Part shown: positions 39,966 through 46,558 of the stretch, in pieces
How positions within the stretch are numbered: position 1 is the stretch's first letter
Layout: each line of letters begins with the position of its first letter
From: Stutzerimonas urumqiensis
GTDB lineage: Bacteria > Pseudomonadota > Gammaproteobacteria > Pseudomonadales > Pseudomonadaceae
Assembly (NCBI RefSeq): GCF_003640395.1
Contig: NZ_RBZQ01000010.1
Location: 62,001-126,000, forward strand
Direction of reading: 5' to 3'
DNA length: 64,000 nucleotides
Program-made: the position numbers and the translations under genes
The notes under the pieces: generated by a model
What the model was told of the DNA's origin: nothing
Databases searched by the model: none
What the model saw: the letters and a program-made list of their open reading frames with translations, nothing else

Positions 39966-40036
39966 CTATAACCACATGGATATTGGGGATGGATTCTAGG
40001 TCCTTCCGACACGCTTTGCCGCTCCGTGCGCACGAT

Positions 40037-40528
40037 TCAAACGCCTCGGTGCGGCAGCATGGGCACCAGGTAGACCGGCACCTCGGCCAGCTGGACGAGT
40101 CGCGCCGCGGTCCGTCCCAAGGGCGTGTCGAGTGCGGTCCCGTGGCTGTGACTGCCGACGACCAGAAGATCGACGCCCAGGCGCTCAGCCTCGGCCAGGA
40201 TCACCTGCGGCGCATCACCCTGCAGTACCCGGACTTCGCGGATCAGCTCGGTATCGTCCAGCCCTTCGCCGATCTCTTCCTCGAAACCGGCATGGATGCG
40301 TTGCTCCAGGCTCGCCATCACCGCTTCGAGGCCGCCCTGACGCAACGACGCCAAGGTATCGACATCCAGGTAGGTCTGCAGGACCGATTCGGCGAACAAC
40401 CCCAACGGCGCCACCGCGTGGACGACATAAAGGTCCGCGCCGAACGCCCGGCTAAGCGACAAGGCATGCTGAAGAACGTAGGACGAATACAGACTCAGGT
40501 CCGTAGCGTAGAGAATCGATCGAATCAC
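40037..40528 (-). CDS. Universal stress protein family (UspA)
   Basis: 163 residues, Usp fold. The C-terminal ATP-binding signature appears as VVGSHSHGTALDTPLGRTAARLV (abridged here as GSHSHG and LGRTA), and the N-terminus RSILYATDLS is typical. The preferred start is GTG at 40528 preceded by GGGAGG; a further upstream GTG at 40543 lacks a ribosome site. It is transcribed alone, between cysB and the PanE-like gene. Its physiological trigger is unknown. Confidence 0.88.
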   Translation of the reverse strand: MIRSILYATDLSLYSSYVLQHALSLSRAFGADLYVVHAVAPLGLFAESVLQTYLDVDTLASLRQGGLEAVMASLEQRIHAGFEEEIGEGLDDTELIREVRVLQGDAPQVILAEAERLGVDLLVVGSHSHGTALDTPLGRTAARLVQLAEVPVYLVPMLPHRGV

Positions 40529-40622
40529 GCGGCCTCCCGGCACTGCCGACCTGAGATGCAGCTTAGCAGTCCGCCGGCGAACGCGTCGCCGGGCAGCTCC
40601 GCGCCGTCAACGCACGACCGAT

Positions 40623-41561
40623 TCAGCGAGCGATGAACTTCAGCGCCTGCAGCAGCATTTCAGTGCGGGGCATGTCGCATCCCGCCGCCACAGCCCGCGA
40701 CAGCGGAACCTCGTAAATGGCCTCGAGCTCCAGCGGGCGTCGGTGCTTGAAGTCGTGGTACATGCTGGGGAAGTAATCAGGCATGGCGTCGGTGCCGGCG
40801 AGCATCCGATCGGCCAGGCCGGCTGGCAAGGCATGACCGCACGCCGCCGCGGCACGGATCGTCTCCTCCATGAGCGTCTTTACCAACAGACGGCTTTGCG
40901 GATGGCTCATCAGCCCCTTCGTTCCGGCGTCGAGCAGCACCGACACGCCGTTGTAGGGTGCGTTCCAGACGAGCTTCTGCCACCGGGCCTGCTCCAGGTC
41001 GGGAAGTCCGCTGGCGTTCACCCCGGACGAGCCGAACAGCTGCACCGCATCATCGACAATTGCCGACGCCTCGCCCACAGCGGCCGGGCCGGAGTGATAA
41101 GCCAGGCTGACAGCCCCAAGCGCCTGATGCTCGACCACGCCGGGTGCCGAGCGATAGGCGCAGACATAGCAGAGCCCGCCCAGCAGATGCAGGCCGGCTG
41201 GCAGCAGCGGACGTAGCGCATCTTCTACGCCCAAGCCGTTTTGCAACGAGACGATCCTGGCACCCGGCGCCGCGATCTGGCCGAGCAAGGGAGCCAGCTC
41301 CGCGTTGCTGGTCGTCTTGGCGCCGAGCAGCAACCAGTCGCATGCCGGCATCTGCTCGGCATGCCGGTAGGCCTGAACGCCATCGAGGTGCAGGGCGCCA
41401 TGTACCGCACTGTGCACCGTCAGCCCCTGCTGCCTTACCGTCTCGTACTCGCTGCGCAGTAGAAAGTGCACATCGTGCCCGGCACGTGCCAGCAGCGTCC
41501 CGTAGAAGCCACCGATTGCGCCAGCGCCAACGATGCCAATCCGCTTACCTCGTTCAGCCAT
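40623..41561 (-). CDS. Ketopantoate reductase family protein (PanE/ApbA)
   Basis: Predicted NADPH-dependent 2-dehydropantoate 2-reductase. 312 residues: N-terminal Rossmann domain (IGIVGAGAIGGFYG) and helical C-terminal domain with the catalytic Lys region WQKLVWNAPYN. Pseudomonas often has several paralogs, so whether this one is the pantothenate enzyme is not certain, and no panB or panC is nearby. Divergent from the DAHP synthase gene. Confidence 0.85.
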   Translation of the reverse strand: MAERGKRIGIVGAGAIGGFYGTLLARAGHDVHFLLRSEYETVRQQGLTVHSAVHGALHLDGVQAYRHAEQMPACDWLLLGAKTTSNAELAPLLGQIAAPGARIVSLQNGLGVEDALRPLLPAGLHLLGGLCYVCAYRSAPGVVEHQALGAVSLAYHSGPAAVGEASAIVDDAVQLFGSSGVNASGLPDLEQARWQKLVWNAPYNGVSVLLDAGTKGLMSHPQSRLLVKTLMEETIRAAAACGHALPAGLADRMLAGTDAMPDYFPSMYHDFKHRRPLELEAIYEVPLSRAVAAGCDMPRTEMLLQALKFIAR

Positions 41562-41769
41562 TTGTTGTTCTCCGTGTGATTCGAACGAACCTGCCGCCGC
41601 GGCGGAAGCGGCACCTTAGCAGGGAAGCCGGCCGACGGCGCAGCACGTGCACTATCGCAGCGCCACGGCATTGTCGAGCCCAGCCGATACGCGCTAATGT
41701 GCCGCTCCCCTTTGCGCTGAAGATTTGCCTGCGGCTGCGCCGCGCATATCGCGACTGACGAGTAACAAG

Positions 41770-42846
41770 ATGGCTGACTTACCGATCGATGACCTTAACG
41801 TTGCCTCCAACGAGACACTGATCACTCCGGAGCAACTCAAGCGAGAAATTCCCCTGACCGACGCCGCGCTCAAGACGGTGGCGCATGGCCGCCAGGTGGT
41901 TCGGGACATTCTCGACGGCAAGGACCATCGCCTGTTCGTCGTCGTTGGGCCCTGCTCTATCCATGATCTGAAAGCCGCGCATGAATACGCCGAACGGCTG
42001 CGTACGCTGGCCAGCAAAGTGCAGGATTCGCTCTACATCATCATGCGCGTCTACTTCGAAAAGCCCCGCACCACCGTGGGCTGGAAAGGGCTGATCAACG
42101 ATCCCTACATGGACGACTCGTTCAAGATCCAGGACGGCCTGCACATCGGCCGCCAGTTGCTGCGCGACCTCGCCGAAATGGGCCTGCCCACCGCGACCGA
42201 AGCGCTCGATCCGATCTCGCCGCAATACCTGCAGGACCTGATCAGTTGGTCCGCCATCGGGGCCCGTACCACCGAGTCGCAGACGCACCGCGAAATGGCG
42301 TCGGGCTTGTCGTCCGCCGTTGGCTTCAAGAACGGTACCGATGGCAGTCTGACGGTGGCCATCAACGCGCTGCAATCGGTGTCCAGCCCGCACCGTTTCC
42401 TGGGGATCAACCAGGCCGGCGGCGTTTCCATCGTCACCACCAAGGGGAACCAGTACGGCCACGTCGTGCTGCGCGGTGGCAACGGCAAGCCCAACTACGA
42501 TTCAGTCAGCGTGACGCTTTGCGAGCAGCAGCTACAGAAGGCGGGCATTCGGCCCAACATCATGGTTGACTGCAGCCACGCCAACTCCAACAAGGACCCA
42601 GCCCTGCAGCCGCTGGTCATGGACAACGTGGCCAACCAGATCCTGGAAGGCAATGACTCGATCATCGGCCTGATGGTCGAAAGTCACCTGGGTTGGGGCA
42701 ACCAGCCAATCCCGAAGGATCTTTGCGACCTTCAGTACGGCGTTTCGGTGACCGATGCCTGCATCGATTGGGACACCACCGAGAAGGCGCTACTCGGCAT
42801 GCATGAGAAGCTCAAGGACGTACTGCCGAAGCGGCAGCGCAGCTGA
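41770..42846 (+). CDS. 3-deoxy-7-phosphoheptulonate (DAHP) synthase, class I alpha
   Basis: First enzyme of aromatic amino acid synthesis: PEP plus erythrose 4-phosphate. 358 residues from ATG at 41770 (MADLPIDDLN). AroF/G/H-type blocks: VVGPCSIHD, MRVYFEKPRTTVGWKGL, ARTTESQTHR and MVDCSHANSNKD. Whether it is Tyr- or Phe-sensitive cannot be read reliably, so I leave the symbol open. Ends at a palindromic terminator shared with the convergent GNAT gene. Confidence 0.93.
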   Translation: MADLPIDDLNVASNETLITPEQLKREIPLTDAALKTVAHGRQVVRDILDGKDHRLFVVVGPCSIHDLKAAHEYAERLRTLASKVQDSLYIIMRVYFEKPRTTVGWKGLINDPYMDDSFKIQDGLHIGRQLLRDLAEMGLPTATEALDPISPQYLQDLISWSAIGARTTESQTHREMASGLSSAVGFKNGTDGSLTVAINALQSVSSPHRFLGINQAGGVSIVTTKGNQYGHVVLRGGNGKPNYDSVSVTLCEQQLQKAGIRPNIMVDCSHANSNKDPALQPLVMDNVANQILEGNDSIIGLMVESHLGWGNQPIPKDLCDLQYGVSVTDACIDWDTTEKALLGMHEKLKDVLPKRQRS

Positions 42847-42860
42847 CTCGAGCGAGAAGG

Positions 42861-42886
42861 GAAACGCCGGCATCTGCCGGCGTTTC
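42861..42886. terminator. Bidirectional terminator between DAHP synthase and GNAT genes
   Basis: A perfect 12-bp stem from GAAACGCCGGCA to its complement (42861-42872 and 42875-42886) has a two-base centre. The A and T flanks allow it to work in both directions for the two convergent genes. Confidence 0.8.
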
Positions 42887-42888
42887 AT

Positions 42889-43176
42889 TCATCCGTCTAT
42901 CCCGCTTTCATCCTGCCCGTTGCGCTGCAAATAACGTTCGACGTACGAACAGGACGGGATGACCGTATAGCCCTCCCGCTCGGCATAATCCAGCGCCTGC
43001 TGCGCCAAGGCTGCAGCGATGCCCCGTCCCCTCAGCTCGTTCGGGACGAACGTGCGATAGATGTCCAGAGTGCGCTTGCCGAGATCCATATAGGCGAGAT
43101 AAGCACGATGACCATCGACGGTTGTTTCGAACTGATGGCCCTCAAGGTCATGGCGGATGGTCAACGCCTCGCTCAT
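42889..43176 (-). CDS. Small GNAT-fold N-acetyltransferase (YjdJ-like)
   Basis: 95 residues, a minimal acetyltransferase of the type with CoA loop RGRGIAAALA followed by the C-terminal helix ALDYAEREGYTVIPSCSYVERYL. ATG at 43176 with TAAGGAG ahead. Members are often only annotated as GNAT; the acceptor substrate is unknown. Single gene, convergent with the DAHP synthase gene. Confidence 0.87.
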   Translation of the reverse strand: MSEALTIRHDLEGHQFETTVDGHRAYLAYMDLGKRTLDIYRTFVPNELRGRGIAAALAQQALDYAEREGYTVIPSCSYVERYLQRNGQDESGIDG

Positions 43177-43471
43177 GGCAACTCCTTAGCGGGTAAACCC
43201 AGCATATTGTTTTAGTTTATGGCCGTCGGCAAAACTCGCTTCCGCGCACCCGGGCATCCTAGCGTTCCGCGCGAATTAGAACAAACCTGGGCCACACGGC
43301 CGGCGACCGATGATTCAAACGCTGCCGGAGGGAATTTTTCCGTACAGGCGCTGACTTAGCAGTAGCGGCACCTGCTGCGCTTAGAGGGTGGTAACGCACG
43401 CTCGAACGACCAGCGCTTCCAATGGATGACATTCATCCACCGGCGCGGATTTGGCGACGTCGAACTGGCTT

Positions 43472-43500
43472 TAAAAAAAAAGCGCCGACCAACGGTCGGC
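43472..43500 (-). terminator. Strong minus-strand terminator upstream of oprI
   Basis: In the minus sense GCCGACC-GTT-GGTCGGC is followed by GC and a run of nine T. No minus-strand gene precedes it within oprI or its leader. Its stem sequence is almost the same as the oprI terminator at 43864-43894. Confidence 0.8.
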
Positions 43501-43504
43501 TCAG

Positions 43505-43532
43505 TTTACTTACTACCGCTAATCGGTAGTAT
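43505..43532 (+). promoter_or_regulatory. Possible oprI promoter with palindromic spacer
   Basis: TTTACT (43505-43510) and TAGTAT (43527-43532), 16 nt apart, match four of six consensus bases each. The spacer is largely the palindrome ACTACCG-CTAAT-CGGTAGT (43513-43531 region). The leader would be about 60 nt. Moderate match only. Confidence 0.35.
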
Positions 43533-43597
43533 GTGCGCCGCCAACTTCCACGAGTGGGGAGGTTGCTAATGGATTTTCCAACTTTAAGGGGAACACG

Positions 43598-43852
43598 ATG
43601 AACAACGTTCTGAAATTCTCTGCTCTGGCTCTGGCCGCAGTACTGGCTACCGGTTGCAGCAACAGCATGACCAAAGAAAGCGAAGCCCGTCTGACGGCCA
43701 CCGAAGACGCCGCTGCCCGTGCCCAGGCCCGTGCCGACGAAGCCTACCGCAAAGCGGACGAGGCGATGGCTGCCGCTCAGAAGGCTCAGCAGACCGCTGA
43801 CGAAGCCAACGAGCGCGCCCTGCGCATGCTGGAACGCGCTAGCCGCAAGTAA
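43598..43852 (+). CDS. oprI: Major outer-membrane lipoprotein OprI
   Basis: Abundant Lpp-type lipoprotein linking the outer membrane to peptidoglycan. 84 residues: signal peptide with lipobox LATGC (Cys20), then a long Ala/Glu/Arg-rich heptad helix that forms trimers, ending in RASRK with the C-terminal Lys available for attachment to peptidoglycan. Preceded by AAGGGGAAC. Ends at a terminator. The L,D-transpeptidase gene faces it just downstream. Confidence 0.98.
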   Translation: MNNVLKFSALALAAVLATGCSNSMTKESEARLTATEDAAARAQARADEAYRKADEAMAAAQKAQQTADEANERALRMLERASRK

Positions 43853-43863
43853 GCGCTGGATAT

Positions 43864-43894
43864 GAAAAAGCCGACCAACAGGTCGGCTTTTTTT
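43864..43894 (+). terminator. Intrinsic terminator of oprI (bidirectional)
   Basis: AAAAAGCCGACC pairs with GGTCGGCTTTTT around a short AACA loop, followed by more T. It lies 12 bp after oprI and before the convergent L,D-transpeptidase stop, so it can serve both. Confidence 0.9.
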
Positions 43895-43911
43895 TGCCCG
43901 CGAATCGGGGC

Positions 43912-44865
43912 TCAGTGGATCGAGGAAGTAGCCAGCGCGGGCTGAGGTTCAGCGATCTGCACCGGCAAGCCATCCTCGGCTGCGATGATGTCCCGGATCA
44001 TTTCCCAGTCCAGATGCAGCGTAGTCGGGTCTTCGTCGCGCTTGAGCAAGGTGTTGATCACCGTTGCGTGCTTGTCCATCAGCGACAGCTCCTGGTCCGA
44101 CTCCAGCGGCGCATGCGCTTCGAGGTAGACCCTGCCGCCGCTCACGCCGAATTTGTACGGCTCGTCGATGATCCGCACCTTGGTACCGACCGGCACCATG
44201 TCGGCCAGCGCCAGGATGTTGTGGTTGAGCATGCGGAAACAGCCGTGGCTGACGCGCGTGCCGATACCGAAATTCTTGTTCGAGCCATGAATGAGATAAC
44301 CGGGAAGCGCCAGGCCCATCTTGTAAGGTCCGAGCGGGTTGTCCGGCCCCGGCGGTACGACCCGCGGGAGCGGATCACCTTCAGCGGCATGCTCCTCGCG
44401 AATGGATTGCGGCGGATACCAGGCCGGGTTCGGCGTCTTGGCCGTGACACGCGTCTGCCCGATGGGCGATCCCCAGCCCTCGCGACCGATGCCTAGCGGA
44501 AAGGTATGAACGACGCTCTGGCCCTCAGGAAAGTAATAGAGGCGATATTCGGCGAGGTTGATGACGATGCCTTCGCGCGGGCCCGGCGGCAGAATGAAGC
44601 GGGTCGGGAGGATGATCTCGGTTCCTTCGCCCGGCAGCCACGGATCGACGCCAGGATTGGCCGCGACCATTTCCAGGTAGCCAAGATCGTTGGCTTCGCC
44701 CAGATCCGCGAAGGTGTCCTCGTACTTGGCCGTAACCACCTGAACCTGGCCGACGATATCCTCACCTTCCGGCGGCAACGGCAATTCGAGCGCCAACGCC
44801 GATCCCGATGCCAACAAGGCAGACAGGGAAACACAACGAGCGACCACAGACGCACGGGACAACAT
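43912..44865 (-). CDS. Periplasmic L,D-transpeptidase (YkuD family)
   Basis: 317 residues. Signal peptide (about 1-25, ending ALA), a LysM-like or linker segment, then the YkuD domain with the catalytic HGSNKNFG...SHGCFRM pattern (Cys in SHGCFR). Such enzymes form 3-3 cross-links or attach Lpp-type lipoproteins to meso-DAP. The position facing oprI suggests OprI anchoring as a role, which is inference. ATG at 44865 follows AAAGGA. Confidence 0.92.
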   Translation of the reverse strand: MLSRASVVARCVSLSALLASGSALALELPLPPEGEDIVGQVQVVTAKYEDTFADLGEANDLGYLEMVAANPGVDPWLPGEGTEIILPTRFILPPGPREGIVINLAEYRLYYFPEGQSVVHTFPLGIGREGWGSPIGQTRVTAKTPNPAWYPPQSIREEHAAEGDPLPRVVPPGPDNPLGPYKMGLALPGYLIHGSNKNFGIGTRVSHGCFRMLNHNILALADMVPVGTKVRIIDEPYKFGVSGGRVYLEAHAPLESDQELSLMDKHATVINTLLKRDEDPTTLHLDWEMIRDIIAAEDGLPVQIAEPQPALATSSIH

Positions 44866-44931
44866 TCGAACATCCTTTGCAGCGGAAAGTAGGAGCCGCG
44901 ATTGTACACCGCGTCGGTAAGTGGCCGGGAG

Positions 44932-45213
44932 CTACCAGGCGCTCGGCGGTATCAGCAGCCCCTTTCGAGCCTCCGACAGCAAGCCGCGACAGGACGGACA
45001 GACGCGCCGATCGCGCATCAGTGATCGATCCAGATCGCGCCAGCGAGGGCTGGCCGGCAGCAGACTGCCGCACAGCGTACGGTCACCGAAGCCGCTCAGC
45101 TCCAGTTGACGCGCAACCAGGTGGAGGCGATTTTCGCGGCATGCGAACAGATCGAATTGCTCGTCAGGCTCGATGAGCTGATAACAGTGGTAACTCGAAC
45201 CAGTGCGAGGCAT
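44932..45213 (-). CDS. Hypothetical small Cys-containing protein
   Basis: 93 residues; not recognised beyond a conserved neighbour of this locus. Starts MPRTGSSYHC with a very strong GGGAGGAG site, which argues that it is real. It has Cys at about 10, 25, 48, 72 and 75; the CPSC pair (72-75) could be half of a zinc ribbon. No signal peptide. It lies between the L,D-transpeptidase and tesA on the same strand. Confidence 0.65.
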   Translation of the reverse strand: MPRTGSSYHCYQLIEPDEQFDLFACRENRLHLVARQLELSGFGDRTLCGSLLPASPRWRDLDRSLMRDRRVCPSCRGLLSEARKGLLIPPSAW

Positions 45214-45258
45214 CCGTCGCTCCTCCCGGGGGCGCGCGAAATTAGCCGCAGCGGGCGC

Positions 45259-45864
45259 TCAAAGCAAGGGCTCGAGCGCCTCCCAGGCGTTATCGAGCAG
45301 CCGCTCCTGGGCCTGGGCCGTCGGGTGCACGCCGTCGTGCTGCATCAGACCCGGCACCCCACCGACGCCTTCGAGGAAGAACGGCACATAGGCGACATCG
45401 GCCTCTTCGGCCAGCGAATCGAAGGCCTCGGCATACGCCTCGGTATAACGCGCGCCCAGGTTGGGCGGCATGCGCATGCCGAGCAATACCACCTCGGCAC
45501 CCGACTCCCTCGATCGCTCGATCATCGCCGCAAGATTCTGTTTCATTTGCAGCGGAGGCTGGCCTCGCAGGCCATCGTTGCCGCCGAGCTCCAGGACGAC
45601 CACGTCCGGGTCATGCTCGGCAAGCAGCCGCGGAAGCCTGGAAAGCCCGCCAGCCGTGGTGTCGCCACTGATCGAGGCATTGATGACGTCATGCGATTCG
45701 TTCTGGCGCGCGAGGCGTTTTTCCAGCAACGACACCCAGCCCTGCTCGATTTCCAGGCCGAAAGCCGCGCTGATACTATCCCCGACCACCAGCACCGTTT
45801 CGGCCGCCGCCCCCTGCGCCCACATCATCGAAGCCAGGATCAGGCCATTCAACCACGTTCGCAT
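45259..45864 (-). CDS. tesA: Periplasmic multifunctional acyl-CoA thioesterase / lysophospholipase
   Basis: GDSL-family esterase (TesA/TAP). 201 residues from ATG at 45864 (MRTWLNGLIL) with a GAGG site; earlier in-frame starts lie within the divergent ABC gene. Signal peptide (about 1-22), block I VVGDSISAAFG (nucleophile Ser), block III GGNDGLRG and block V DGVHPTA (Asp and His). Start codons of tesA and the divergent ABC gene are about 10 bp apart, the arrangement also seen in Escherichia coli. Confidence 0.95.
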   Translation of the reverse strand: MRTWLNGLILASMMWAQGAAAETVLVVGDSISAAFGLEIEQGWVSLLEKRLARQNESHDVINASISGDTTAGGLSRLPRLLAEHDPDVVVLELGGNDGLRGQPPLQMKQNLAAMIERSRESGAEVVLLGMRMPPNLGARYTEAYAEAFDSLAEEADVAYVPFFLEGVGGVPGLMQHDGVHPTAQAQERLLDNAWEALEPLL

Positions 45865-45874
45865 CGGAAACCTC

Positions 45875-46558
45875 ATGACCGCCATTCTCAGTGCCCGGAA
45901 CCTTAACAAAGTGGTCCCCAGCGCGGAAGGCGCGCTCCAGATACTCAGCGACCTGACCCTGACGCTCGACAAAGGCGACAGCCTCGCCATCGTCGGCACC
46001 TCCGGTTCGGGCAAGTCCACGCTGCTCGGTCTGCTGGCCGGGCTCGACCTGCCCAGCAGCGGCGAGGTGTCGCTGGCCGGTCACTCGCTCACCGGGCTGA
46101 ACGAAGACCAACGCGCCCAACTCCGGGCCGAGCACGTCGGGTTCGTCTTTCAGTCCTTCCAGTTGCTCGACAGTCTCGACGCGCTGGAAAACGTCATGCT
46201 GCCGCTCGAACTGGAAGGCGCGACGGACGCGCGCCAGCGGGCCAGCGCCCTGCTCGAGCGCGTCGGGCTCAGTGCGCGCCTGCATCACTACCCGCGCCAA
46301 CTGTCGGGCGGGGAACAGCAGCGAGTAGCCCTGGCGCGCGCCTTTGCCGCCGACCCGGACGTCCTGTTCGCCGACGAACCCACCGGCAACCTGGACAGCC
46401 AGACCGGCGCCCACATCACCGATCTGTTGTTCGAGCTCAACCGTGAACGCGGCACTACGCTGGTCCTGGTCACGCACGACGAGCGCCTGGCGCGGCGCTG
46501 CGAGCGGCAGTTGCGTCTGGAGGCGGGCCGGGTCGTCGAGGCTGAGGCCGTCCAATGA
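45875..46558 (+). CDS. ABC transporter ATP-binding protein (YbbA-like)
   Basis: 227-residue ATPase of the LolD/MacB type. Walker A GTSGSGKST, signature LSGGEQQRVALARA, Walker B VLFADEPTGNLD and H-loop VTHDE. The start ATG at 45875 is set by an upstream CGGAAAC and by the divergent tesA start. It overlaps the permease gene by ATGA (46555-46558), so the pair is translationally coupled. Confidence 0.93.
   Translation: MTAILSARNLNKVVPSAEGALQILSDLTLTLDKGDSLAIVGTSGSGKSTLLGLLAGLDLPSSGEVSLAGHSLTGLNEDQRAQLRAEHVGFVFQSFQLLDSLDALENVMLPLELEGATDARQRASALLERVGLSARLHHYPRQLSGGEQQRVALARAFAADPDVLFADEPTGNLDSQTGAHITDLLFELNRERGTTLVLVTHDERLARRCERQLRLEAGRVVEAEAVQ

Larger units (their letters stand above)
43177..43597. 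other. Intergenic region upstream of oprI
   Basis: 421 bp without a supported gene. The left 270 bp show nothing I can name. The right part holds a strong minus-strand terminator (43472-43500), a short palindrome (43511-43529) and a possible oprI promoter. Confidence 0.6.

Noticed and set aside
43519..43701. Minus-strand 60-codon frame over the start of oprI
   Set aside because: Opposite to the oprI leader and signal peptide, no ribosome site; the terminator at 43472-43500 alone does not prove it is a gene.
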